From the NCBI GenBank assembly GCA_038215095.1, contig JBBQRG010000032.1, positions 1 through 33,384 of the forward strand: a stretch of 33,384 bases of DNA, given 5' to 3'. Under the pieces are notes generated by a model. It had not been told where the DNA came from and ran no database searches. It was given only the letters and a program-made list of their open reading frames with translations. The position numbers and the translations under genes were made by a program. Source of the DNA: DATACN01 sp038215095. Its GTDB lineage: Bacteria > Actinomycetota > Thermoleophilia > Solirubrobacterales > Thermoleophilaceae. Positions 16,852-24,662 of this stretch are shown here, piece after piece. The stretch's first letter is position 1; every line of letters starts with the position of its first letter.

Positions 16852-17339
16852 GCGTCACACTGCGCCCGGCGACGGGCGCGGACGTGGACGACTTCCTGGC
16901 GATCGTGACCTCGGTGGGGGTGCGCGAGTGGTGGGGCGACGTCTCCGACGAAACGAAGCTGCGCGGTGACCTGCTCGACGACGAGGGCACGGTGTTCGCG
17001 ATCGAGGTCGACGGGGCCACCGCCGGCTGGCTGCAGTCCTGGGAGGAGAACGAGCCCGCCTACCGCTACGCCGGGCTCGACATCATGCTCGGCGTGCCCT
17101 ACCAGGGCCGCGGCATCGGCCCCGAGGCGCTGAGGCAGGAGATTCGCCGGCTGATCGACGAGCGCGGCCACCACCGCTTCACGATCGACCCCGCCCTCTC
17201 CAACGAGCGCGCGATCAGCGCATACGAGGCGGTCGGCTTCAGGCGCGTCGGCGTGCTCCGCCGCTACTGGCGCGACGCGAACGGCGAGTGGCAGGACGGA
17301 CTGCTGATGGACCTGCTGGCCGACGAGCTCACGAGCTAG
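16833..17339 (+). CDS. GNAT acetyltransferase, AAC(6')-like
   Basis: 168 residues, cytosolic GNAT fold. Acetyl-CoA pyrophosphate loop: VPYQGRGIGPEAL. Features resembling aminoglycoside 6'-acetyltransferases: VTLRPATGADVDDFL at the start, a VREWWGD motif near residue 30, and DPALSNERAISAYEAVGFRRVG near the end. Real substrates may be amines other than aminoglycosides, and linkage to a GH2/lipoprotein operon is unusual for a resistance gene. The ATG at 16833 lies inside the lipoprotein gene (19-nt overlap) and is the only plausible start before the conserved VTLRP. The stop TAG shares the CTAG 17336-17339 with the stop of the convergent gene. Confidence 0.8.
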   Translation: MPGRPLGVTLRPATGADVDDFLAIVTSVGVREWWGDVSDETKLRGDLLDDEGTVFAIEVDGATAGWLQSWEENEPAYRYAGLDIMLGVPYQGRGIGPEALRQEIRRLIDERGHHRFTIDPALSNERAISAYEAVGFRRVGVLRRYWRDANGEWQDGLLMDLLADELTS

Positions 17340-17677
17340 CGGCGGAGCAGCCGGGCGATCAGCCCGCCGACGATCGCGTAGATCACCGCGGCCAGGCCCC
17401 AGTTCACGGCGATCTTCGTCTTTGCGCTGTGCGGCTTGAAGATGTCCTTGAACGGGCCCACGAGGAACTTCGCCGCGTCAAGCACCCACTTCACGATCTG
17501 GTTGTCCTTGTTGGCGTCGAGCAGCGTCAGGACGATGCCGATCACGATGATCACCACCACCACCGTGGTGATCAGGCTGACGATGCGCGCGATCCCCCAG
17601 AGGCCCTTGCGCGCCGCGCGGCCCGCGGTCGCGCCCCGGCCGCCGCCCCGGCCCTCCCTGCGCGCGCGTCTGGCCAC
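17336..17677 (-). CDS. Small two-helix membrane protein
   Basis: 113 residues. A strongly basic Arg/Gly-rich N-terminus (about 1-27) precedes one helix of Val/Ile/Leu (about 32-52), a loop with Lys/Asp, and a second helix near the C-terminus (WGLAAVIYAIVGGLIARLL). I do not recognise a family. GTG start at 17677, sharing one base with the TAG of the sulfatase-like gene (TAGTG), which implies translational coupling and co-function. Its stop overlaps that of the convergent GNAT gene (CTAG). Last gene of the 22918-17336 run. Confidence 0.7.
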   Translation of the reverse strand: MARRARREGRGGGRGATAGRAARKGLWGIARIVSLITTVVVVIIVIGIVLTLLDANKDNQIVKWVLDAAKFLVGPFKDIFKPHSAKTKIAVNWGLAAVIYAIVGGLIARLLRR

Positions 17678-19800
17678 TAGCCGCCGACCGCCATGACCTG
17701 CACGCTATTACGTCCCTGGTGGAAGGAGCCGTCCGGCACGATCGAGGCCACCAGCTCGTCCTTCGTGTCGCCGCCCACCAGCTTGAAGGTTCGTGACACG
17801 GCGACGATCTTGCCGTTCACGGCTATCGCCACGTCGCGGTGCCCGCCCGGCGTCTTCACCCTGCCCACCACGTGGACGGGAATCGTGGACGACTTCAGGT
17901 CGACGTGCTGGAACTCGCTCGCGTGCGCGAAGGCCACTCTCAGCTTCCTGCGCCCCGGCCCGTTGGCGGGCTGGCCGATCAGGTCGGCGTGCGGCCCCCA
18001 GTGGTAGAAGCGCGGCGAGCCGAACGAGCCCGTGCCGAACAGCGCCAGCTTCTTCGCCAGGCTCCGCGCCTTGGCCCGCTCGAACTCCGCGGCCGAGAAG
18101 ATGAGCGGCTTGAAGGTGCCGCGCTGGAGGATGCGCAGCGTCTTGCGGCTCTTGACCTTCTGGCTGAACGCCGAGCTGCCGTCCATGTGCACGCGCGGAT
18201 GCACGTTCAGGATGTCGAAGATCGTGGGCAGGATGTCGATCGTCTCGACGTAGGACGGGTTGATGCGTCCCTGCTTCTGGCCGGGCGCCTTCATGAACAG
18301 GGGGATCGGCGCGATCTCGCCGTAGTTCTGCCGGGTGAGCGTCCTGCGGTCGCGCTTGCCCAGGTCGAACGCCACACCGTGGTCGGCCGCCACCACGATC
18401 AGCGAGTCGTCGTACTGGCCGATCTTCTTCAGGTGCCGGATGAGGTCGCCGAGCAGGTGGTCGGCGAAGCCGGCCTGTAGCAGGTGGCGCTGCCACAGCG
18501 AGTTCAGCTGGCCCTGGTCGTCGTACGCGTAGGTCGAGAGTCCCGGCACCGGGTCGCTCGCCGTGCGGCGGTACTGCTTGGCGTCGGGCAGGTACTGCCA
18601 TGGCACGTGCGGGATCAGGGAGTGCTTGAAGTTGAGCGCCGGCCGGCTGCCGGGCTCGATGTCCGAGATCCAGTCCTCGAAGCGCTTGTTGCGGTTGCTG
18701 TTGAGGTTGGCGTGCACGTTCACCGAGCCCTGTGAGCCGCCGCCCGTGCCGCTGCTCGAGCCGCCGCCCCCGCCGCTGCCGCCGCCGAAGTTGCCCCAGT
18801 TCTCGGACACCGACGGCAGGTCGTCCTCGACATCGGGCGGAGCCACCACGTGCAGCCAGACCAGGCTCAGGTCGTTGGTCATCGACTCGAGCCGGTCCGG
18901 ATAGGGCTCGTCGCTCCGCGTGTTCTTGCAGAGCTTGCGCGAGCAGACGCTGGTGGCCTCCTCCGACACGTTCAGGCGGTGGGTCTTCGCGAACAGCGAG
19001 AAGATGCTGTTCGGGTGGTCGGCCGAAGTCGGCAGCTTCTCCTTGTCCGGCAGGTTCCCGTCCATGATCGCCGGCTGGGCGCGCTCGGTGGAGTCGTAGA
19101 TCGTGAAGGCGTTGCGGAACCACGTCGAGGTCTTCTCCAGCGCCGCGAAGTTCGGGAAGCGCTTCGGATCCACCTGTCGGCTGCCGTCCATCAGGGCCGT
19201 CGACGGGAACTCGTCGAAGAGCACCACCACGACGTTGGTGCGGTTGACGCCGCCCACGTTCCTGGCGCTCGCCTCCTCGGGGAACGCCAGCTTCGACACG
19301 GGCGCGGTGAACAAGAACAGCGCGAGGAAAACGATCGGCACCGGCGACAGGATGCTCAGGAACGAGCGCAGCCCCTCGGCGCGCGCGTAGAGGGCGGCCA
19401 CCAGCGCGCCGATCACGAGCGACAACACGATCAGGACCGCGTCGGAGGTGCCGGTGGCCTTCTTCAGCGCCTGCGCGGCGATCAGGGCACCGAGCAGCCC
19501 GACGAACACCAGGTGCACCATCAGCGCGGCCCGCTTCGACGCCAGCCCCACCAGCAGCTCGATCAGGATCAGCACGAGCGGCGGCACCAGCACCAGGAGC
19601 ACCGAGAAGCTGATGATGTCGAAGCCCGTCGAGCCGCGGGCGGCGAAGAACTCGGGGTTGTCCTTCAGCAGCGAGAAGAGCGGCTGCGCCAGCGCGAACG
19701 TGCACAGCGCCGCGAGGTGGGCGAAGCGAAAGAACGCCTGCTTGGCCGGGCTGCGGCGCTCGGGGTGCTCCTCCGGCGCCGCCTCCTCGGCGGTCGTCAT
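17677..19800 (-). CDS. Membrane sulfatase / phosphoglycerol-transferase-like protein
   Basis: 707 residues. About five membrane helices (24-170) are followed by an extracytoplasmic alkaline-phosphatase-superfamily domain. Metal-site motifs: VVVVLFDEFPS with D196-E197, the nucleophile region FRNAFTIYDSTERAQPAIMDG split around residues 228-248, and VVAADHGVAFD with D473-H474. LTA synthase and phosphoglycerol or phosphoethanolamine transferases have this layout, so transfer of a charged group onto the surface glycan is likely; a true sulfatase is less likely since no CxPxR motif is seen. A Gly/Ser linker of about 20 residues (338-358) is inserted in the domain. A beta-rich C-terminal tail follows. 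ATG start at 19800, chosen because it overlaps the methyltransferase stop (ATGA). Confidence 0.8.
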   Translation of the reverse strand: MTTAEEAAPEEHPERRSPAKQAFFRFAHLAALCTFALAQPLFSLLKDNPEFFAARGSTGFDIISFSVLLVLVPPLVLILIELLVGLASKRAALMVHLVFVGLLGALIAAQALKKATGTSDAVLIVLSLVIGALVAALYARAEGLRSFLSILSPVPIVFLALFLFTAPVSKLAFPEEASARNVGGVNRTNVVVVLFDEFPSTALMDGSRQVDPKRFPNFAALEKTSTWFRNAFTIYDSTERAQPAIMDGNLPDKEKLPTSADHPNSIFSLFAKTHRLNVSEEATSVCSRKLCKNTRSDEPYPDRLESMTNDLSLVWLHVVAPPDVEDDLPSVSENWGNFGGGSGGGGGSSSGTGGGSQGSVNVHANLNSNRNKRFEDWISDIEPGSRPALNFKHSLIPHVPWQYLPDAKQYRRTASDPVPGLSTYAYDDQGQLNSLWQRHLLQAGFADHLLGDLIRHLKKIGQYDDSLIVVAADHGVAFDLGKRDRRTLTRQNYGEIAPIPLFMKAPGQKQGRINPSYVETIDILPTIFDILNVHPRVHMDGSSAFSQKVKSRKTLRILQRGTFKPLIFSAAEFERAKARSLAKKLALFGTGSFGSPRFYHWGPHADLIGQPANGPGRRKLRVAFAHASEFQHVDLKSSTIPVHVVGRVKTPGGHRDVAIAVNGKIVAVSRTFKLVGGDTKDELVASIVPDGSFHQGRNSVQVMAVGG

Positions 19801-21218
19801 CCGCGCTTGGGGTGCGCGAAGTACAACACGCGCGTGCCCGACTCCAGCCGTTCGGAGCGCTCGATCTCGAACGCCTCGCCCAGGCAGCGCTCGAAGAAGC
19901 CGAGCTCGTAGTCGGGGTGCAGCCCCTCGCGCTTGGGCGCCATCAGCTTCTTGACCATCGGGTCCTCGCGCGTCGGGAACTCGATCACCAGCGAGCAGCC
20001 GAGGCTGGCCAGCCAGTCCACGAACTCCTTGACGGGCACGTTGGCGCTCATGGCGACGTGATGGATGACCGCGAGCGCCAGCACCAGGTCGGGCTTGCCG
20101 CGCTCGGGCATGGACTTGCGCTCCAGGCCGCGCCAGCCGAGCCCCGGCGAGGGGTCGGCCAGGTTCATCGTGAGCGGCAGGATCTTCTCGTCGCCCTCGT
20201 CGCGCAGCGTGCGGTAGAGCAGCTCGACGGGTCCCTGGTCGGCATCCACCGCGAGCACCGTCTTCGCGCCCTCGGCGGCGATGCGCGAGTAGCGGCCGTT
20301 GTTCGCGCCGACGTCCCAGACGAGCGGCCACTCGCGCGAGGTCGCCACCTCGCGGACGAACTCGTCCTTGCGCCTGGCGTCGTCGTCGGTGTAGCTGTTG
20401 CGCTTGCCGTACGCCACCCACACGCCCTCCGGCGGGTTCCACTCCAGCCTCGACACGAACTTCCTCATCTTGCGCACGTTGGCCACGAGGATCGCCTTGT
20501 TGAAGCCGGCCTTCTTGACGTCGCGCTTGACCTCCCCGCCCCTGTCGCCGTAGCGCTGCTCGAGCTTGGCGTGCAGGAAGACGTTGGTGAACCAGCCGCG
20601 CCGGAAGCGGTCACGCCCGGAGGCCAGGCCGCGCATCTGCGCCGGGGTGATGCCGTCGATTGCGCCGCGCAGCCACGGGTGGAAGGGCACGTCCTTTACC
20701 GACTGCAACAGCAGCGGGTAGAGGTAGAGCATGCAGAACTGGCGGTAGCCGATCCAGGGCTCGCCCTCGCGCAGGCGCTCGAACGAGCCCACGTCCACGA
20801 ACACGGGCTTGGCGCCGCGCCACTGGACGTTGTAGGGCGAGGAGTCCTTCAGCACGAGGTCCTTCTCGAGCGCCGCCAGGAGCAGGTCGAGCTGCACGAG
20901 CGCGGCGTCCTTCAGCATCGAGAAGGTCCACTCGTAGGGGTAGGAGACGAACGGGATCAGGTCGTGGCGCAGGACCCCCGCGGTCTCCTTGGCGAGCAGC
21001 CCCTCGAGCCCGGCCACGCCCTCCGCGCGCTCGGTGCCCACCACGCGCTCGTCGTCCAGTAGGCCGCTGGCGAGGAGCGCGTCGAAGTCCTCGAGCCCGT
21101 CCTTGGAGAGCGAGCGGTAGACCCTGCCCTCCGCGTAGAAGACCCGGCTCTCCGGGTCGCGGAACGAGCCCGCCTCTAGGCCGGCGGGCGAGCTTGTCTG
21201 GGCAGGCGGAGTCGACAC
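19797..21218 (-). CDS. Two-part protein: NoeA-like N-terminal region plus class I SAM methyltransferase
   Basis: 473 residues. The N-terminal 230 residues contain VLKDSSPYNVQWRG (122-135) and KPVFVDVGSF (137-146). This region is known from nodulation protein NoeA-type methyltransferases and loosely resembles a kinase-like pocket. The C-terminal part is a Rossmann methyltransferase with motif I VWDVGANNGRYSR (300-312), an acidic end of strand 2 (VLAVDADQ), and LVLALAVIHHVA as motif IV. Such proteins in polysaccharide loci probably O-methylate sugars, here by inference. GTG start at 21218; a TAGTAT box lies only about 10 nt upstream, so a nearly leaderless transcript is possible. The stop overlaps the sulfatase-like start. 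Confidence 0.75.
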   Translation of the reverse strand: MSTPPAQTSSPAGLEAGSFRDPESRVFYAEGRVYRSLSKDGLEDFDALLASGLLDDERVVGTERAEGVAGLEGLLAKETAGVLRHDLIPFVSYPYEWTFSMLKDAALVQLDLLLAALEKDLVLKDSSPYNVQWRGAKPVFVDVGSFERLREGEPWIGYRQFCMLYLYPLLLQSVKDVPFHPWLRGAIDGITPAQMRGLASGRDRFRRGWFTNVFLHAKLEQRYGDRGGEVKRDVKKAGFNKAILVANVRKMRKFVSRLEWNPPEGVWVAYGKRNSYTDDDARRKDEFVREVATSREWPLVWDVGANNGRYSRIAAEGAKTVLAVDADQGPVELLYRTLRDEGDEKILPLTMNLADPSPGLGWRGLERKSMPERGKPDLVLALAVIHHVAMSANVPVKEFVDWLASLGCSLVIEFPTREDPMVKKLMAPKREGLHPDYELGFFERCLGEAFEIERSERLESGTRVLYFAHPKRG

Positions 21219-21243
21219 CGGCGCCGCATACTAGAGGTCAACC

Positions 21244-21261
21244 GCGCGGACTCATCCGCGC
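21244..21261. terminator. Hairpin between the mini membrane protein and methyltransferase genes
   Basis: Perfect 7-bp stem GCGCGGA / TCCGCGC with a CTCA loop, in the 51-nt gap after the stop at 21270. No T-run follows. It may attenuate transcription before the methyltransferase gene. Confidence 0.35.
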
Positions 21262-21269
21262 CGGCAGGG

Positions 21270-21461
21270 TCAGGCGGAGTCGGTACTCCCGCGAGTCTCG
21301 CCGGTGGCCGTCTCCGGCTCGTCCTTCTTGATGTGAAGGAAGCGCAGCACCTTGTTCCAGTAGAGCTTGGCGGTGACCGCGACGGCGGCTACGCCACCGG
21401 CGATGATCTGCAGGATCATGCTCCCGCTGCCGGGATCAAGATATGCGAGAACGGTGGTCAT
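21270..21461 (-). CDS. DPGSGS mini membrane protein
   Basis: 63 residues from the ATG at 21461; a TTG at 21503 would add 14 residues without hydrophobic character and is less likely. The sequence starts MTTVLAYLDPGSGSMILQII, then one helix and a basic tail (AKLYWNKVLRFLHIKK) followed by an acidic end. Small proteins with the L-D-P-G-(S/T)-G-S signature and one helix recur beside surface-polysaccharide methyltransferase and sulfatase-fold genes; their function is unknown to me. It sits between the DPWAW gene and the methyltransferase gene on the same strand. An assembly or anchoring role for a membrane glycan complex is inference. Confidence 0.7.
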   Translation of the reverse strand: MTTVLAYLDPGSGSMILQIIAGGVAAVAVTAKLYWNKVLRFLHIKKDEPETATGETRGSTDSA

Positions 21462-21532
21462 CTGAGTGCGGGCTCCAAAAGGTCCGAGGTCCAGGACAGA
21501 CAAGCGAGGCTAGCAGGGATGTTGCGGATTCG

Positions 21533-22918
21533 TTACTGCTGAGCCGAATGTGAAAACACCGTTAACGCAGGGGGAGAAGCGAATACTCGCCACTTCCCCA
21601 CGCGCGCGAGGACCTCGCGCGGTGCCACCCTTGGAGACAGCCGCTTGGGCGTCCCCAGCCTGTCGTCGGTGCGGAAGACGAGCCCCTTGTCCTCCCCCAC
21701 CTCCACGTCGTGGAGCGACAGCTTGAGCTCCCAGGCGAGGCGGGTCTCGAAGGCCCGGTTCACCGTCGGGGCCCCGTGGGGGACCACCGCTTCCGGGCCG
21801 CCCACCTGCTCCACCGCCATCTGCAGGTCATTCTGGAGGCGGGCGACGTTCGCCACCCGGCGACCCTCGGCGCGGGCGTGGCCCACGCGCGCGAGGGTGA
21901 ACGGCACCAGCGACGCAACCACGCAGGCCGCGACCGCCGCCCCGGCAAGCGGCTCCGTACGAGCGCCGAGCGTCACGAGCCGCGCCGCGCCGACCCCGGC
22001 CAGGATCGAGATCAGCGGCAGCGCCGGCAGGAAGTACCGGGCGTTGCCCGAGAAGCCCACCTGGGTCATAACCGCGAACATCCCCGCCCAGGCGAGCACG
22101 ACCACACCCATGACGACGACGGTCCGGTCGCGCCGGAGCGCCCCGATCACGAGGCCGGCCAGGGCCCCGACTTCCAGCGGCAGGCCGACCTGGTGGTGGG
22201 CCCGGTTGAGGGCGGCCAGCCACGGGATGGCTGCGTGCGACAGGCTCCACGAGGGCTCGCTCGTAGCCTGCTGCTCGCCGCTCAGCGGCAGGCCGGAGCC
22301 GATCCACTCGGGCACGATCCAGAGCACCGGCAGGGCCACGAGCAGCCCCGCGATCAGCAGCTGGCGCTCGGGCTCAAGGTGCCACAGATAGAGCGCGTAG
22401 AGCGCTACGAAGGGGAAGACCTCCGGCCGCAACAGGCAGGCCAGCACACCGAGGCTGAGGGCCTGGTGCCGTACGCCGTTGAGGTGGCGCTCGATGCCCC
22501 ATAGCCCGAACGCGAGCGCCATCGGCGCCTCGCTGCCGTGCCCCAGGTAGCGCACCCACAGGGGGGTCAACGCCAGGCCCCCGGCCGCGACGACGCCCGC
22601 GAACACGCCGCTGCGCCCGCCCCCGGCAAGGCGCGCCGGCAGGCGGAACGCCAGCGCGACGGCGAGCAGGCCGGCCGAGCGCGCGACGATCAGCCAGAGC
22701 GCGGGCGGGATGTCTTCGTTCAGCCGGCCGAGCGGAGCGAACAGCGCGTCGAAGGCACGGGGGAGGGGCTTCCAGGATGGGCCCGCCGTGGTGTCCAGCC
22801 GCAGGAAGTCGATCTCCCTCCCCCAGACCAGCCACGCCCAGGGGTCATAGCTCGGCTGGGATGGGAGGAGCAGCGACGCGGTCGCCACACCGAGGCATGC
22901 GCAGACCAACCTTCGCAT
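21533..22918 (-). CDS. Second DPWAW polytopic membrane protein, probable GT-C glycosyltransferase
   Basis: 461 residues with about ten membrane helices. After the first helix the outside loop has SYDPWAWLVWGREI (23-36) and AGPSWKPLP (45-53), the same pair of motifs as the 550-residue protein at 11762-13414, with the same later pattern (LLRPEVFPFVALYALYLW, then GFSGNARYFLPALP). It is therefore a clear paralogue but lacks the basic N-terminal tail. A GT-C type sugar transferase is suggested from topology and the Asp-bearing first loop. The ATG at 22918 is preferred over the TTG nine bases upstream. First gene of the minus-strand run to 17336 and divergent from the GT2 gene. Confidence 0.65.
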   Translation of the reverse strand: MRRLVCACLGVATASLLLPSQPSYDPWAWLVWGREIDFLRLDTTAGPSWKPLPRAFDALFAPLGRLNEDIPPALWLIVARSAGLLAVALAFRLPARLAGGGRSGVFAGVVAAGGLALTPLWVRYLGHGSEAPMALAFGLWGIERHLNGVRHQALSLGVLACLLRPEVFPFVALYALYLWHLEPERQLLIAGLLVALPVLWIVPEWIGSGLPLSGEQQATSEPSWSLSHAAIPWLAALNRAHHQVGLPLEVGALAGLVIGALRRDRTVVVMGVVVLAWAGMFAVMTQVGFSGNARYFLPALPLISILAGVGAARLVTLGARTEPLAGAAVAACVVASLVPFTLARVGHARAEGRRVANVARLQNDLQMAVEQVGGPEAVVPHGAPTVNRAFETRLAWELKLSLHDVEVGEDKGLVFRTDDRLGTPKRLSPRVAPREVLARVGKWRVFASPPALTVFSHSAQQ

Positions 22919-22986
22919 TGCCTGCAAGGTACGGTCGCGTCCGATCCAGGATGTGAACTTCTCTCTACGCTTAGCGCCGACTGCCG

Positions 22987-24045
22987 ATGAAGCTGATCGT
23001 CCAAATCCCCTGCTTCAACGAGGGCACCCAGCTGCCCGACACGCTCGCCGACCTGCCGCGCGAGGTGCCCGGCATCGACCTCGTGGAATGGCTCGTGATC
23101 GACGACGGCTCCACCGACGACACGGTCGAGGTCGCGCGGGCGCACGGCGTGGACCACATAGTGCGCCTCACCAACAACAAGGGCCTGGCAGCCGGCTTCC
23201 AGGCCGGGCTCGACGCCTGCCTGAAGCTCGGCGCCGACGTGATCGTGAACACCGACGCCGACAACCAGTACTACGGCGGGGACATCGTGAAGCTGGTCGA
23301 GCCGATCATCGCCGGCCACGCCGACATGGTTGTCGGCGACCGTGACACCGACAGCATCGAGCACTTCTCGCCCCTGAAGAAGCGCCTCCAGCGGCTGGGT
23401 AGCGCCGTAGTCCGGCGCGCCTCCAACACCACCGTGCCGGACACCACCTCCGGCTTCCGCGCCTACAACCGAGAGGCGGCCCTGCAGCTGAACGTGGTCT
23501 CGAAGTTCACCTACACGCTCGAGTCGATCATCCAGGCGGGGAAGATGGTCGTGGCCGTCGACCACGTGCCGATCCGGACCAACACGCAGACGCGCGAGTC
23601 GCGCCTGTTTCCATCGATGGCGTCCTACGTGCGGCGCAACACCGTGTCGATCTTCCGCGTCTACACGATGTACGAGCCGCTGCGCGTGTTCATGGCCGCC
23701 GCCGCGCTGGTCGCGCTCGTCGGCGTGTTCATCTGGGCGCGCTTCATCTACTTCTTCCTCTCGGGCCAGGGCCACGGCCACATCCAGTCGCTGATCCTCG
23801 GCGCCACGCTATTCATCGTCTCCGTGCAGCTGGCCGCGCTCGGGGTGATCGGCGACATCCTGGCCGGCACCCGTGTGCTCCAGCAGCGCGTGCTCGAGCG
23901 CGTGCGGCGCATCGAGCTGCAGGTGGGCGTCGAGCCCTCGCACTACGAACCCGGCGCCTCGCAGCCCGGCCGCCAGGCCACCACCGGCGCCCAGGCGGGG
24001 GCCGCCACCGGCAAGACCGAGGACCGCGAGGCGGTCCAGCTGTGA
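22987..24045 (+). CDS. GT2 glycosyltransferase with two C-terminal membrane helices
   Basis: 352 residues. The GT-A fold starts with VQIPCFNEG and has VIDDGSTDDTVE (DDGS 39-42) and a metal-binding NTDADNQY (88-95), typical of dolichol-phosphate-mannose synthase-like and DPG synthase-like enzymes. Two hydrophobic helices follow (about 232-256 and 268-292), then an Ala/Gly-rich tail. It most likely moves a sugar from a nucleotide donor onto a polyprenyl phosphate at the inner face, which would supply the GT-C enzymes encoded nearby. Which sugar is not visible. The stop TGA overlaps the next gene's GTG start (GTGA). The 68-nt divergent region upstream (22919-22986) contains no strong motif that I can name. 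Confidence 0.85.
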   Translation: MKLIVQIPCFNEGTQLPDTLADLPREVPGIDLVEWLVIDDGSTDDTVEVARAHGVDHIVRLTNNKGLAAGFQAGLDACLKLGADVIVNTDADNQYYGGDIVKLVEPIIAGHADMVVGDRDTDSIEHFSPLKKRLQRLGSAVVRRASNTTVPDTTSGFRAYNREAALQLNVVSKFTYTLESIIQAGKMVVAVDHVPIRTNTQTRESRLFPSMASYVRRNTVSIFRVYTMYEPLRVFMAAAALVALVGVFIWARFIYFFLSGQGHGHIQSLILGATLFIVSVQLAALGVIGDILAGTRVLQQRVLERVRRIELQVGVEPSHYEPGASQPGRQATTGAQAGAATGKTEDREAVQL

Positions 24046-24662
24046 CGGGCGCCACCGCGCCCGAGGTCCCCACAGGCAACACCTTCGACAAGTACGGCTC
24101 GTCGAACCCGGTGGTGAGGCGCCTGATGGGCGGCTTCCACGACACGCTTGACGAGCTCTGGGGCATGGCCGCGCCCGAGTCGGTCCTCGACGTGGGCTGC
24201 GGCGAGGGCGTGCTCACGCGCGGGTGGGCCGAGCGGCTCGGCGACGGACGCATCGTGGGCATCGACCTCGACGACCCCAAGCTGCGCGCCGAGTGGGAGC
24301 GCCGCTCGCGCGTGAATTTGGAGTTCCGGGTCGAGGAGGCCACCTCGCTCTCCTTCGCCGACGACGAGTTCGAGATGGCGACGGCGATCGAGGTGCTCGA
24401 GCACGTGCCGGAGCCGGAGGCCACCGTGGCGGAGATGGCGCGCGTCGCGAAGCGCTGGCTGCTGGTGTCGGTGCCGCGCGAGCCGCTCTGGCGCGGGCTG
24501 AACGTCGCGCGCGGCGCCTACCTGCGCTCGGCGGGCAACACGCCGGGGCACGTGAACCACTGGTCGAAGCGGAGCTTCACCGAGCTGCTCGGGCGCTACG
24601 GAACGGTGGAGCAGGCGCGCTCGCCGTTCCCGTGGACCATGCTGCTCGTCCGCGTTGGCTGA
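24042..24662 (+). CDS. Class I SAM-dependent methyltransferase (Methyltransf_11 type)
   Basis: 206 residues, cytosolic. Motif I VLDVGCGEGVLT (48-59), acidic residue ending strand 2 in VGIDLDD, motif with ATSLSFADDEFEMATAIEVLEHVPEP. This is the standard small-molecule methyltransferase of the UbiE/Methyltransf_11 group. Target unknown; a sugar or lipid-linked intermediate of the surface glycan is inferred from the operon. GTG start at 24042, overlapping the GT2 stop. Its own stop overlaps the flippase TTG by 8 nt. Length is normal. Confidence 0.85.
   Translation: MTGATAPEVPTGNTFDKYGSSNPVVRRLMGGFHDTLDELWGMAAPESVLDVGCGEGVLTRGWAERLGDGRIVGIDLDDPKLRAEWERRSRVNLEFRVEEATSLSFADDEFEMATAIEVLEHVPEPEATVAEMARVAKRWLLVSVPREPLWRGLNVARGAYLRSAGNTPGHVNHWSKRSFTELLGRYGTVEQARSPFPWTMLLVRVG

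Noticed and set aside
16833..17339. Acquired aminoglycoside-resistance gene
   Set aside because: The AAC(6')-like motifs are real, but there is no mobile element, base composition matches the surroundings, and the gene is embedded in a GH2/lipoprotein unit.
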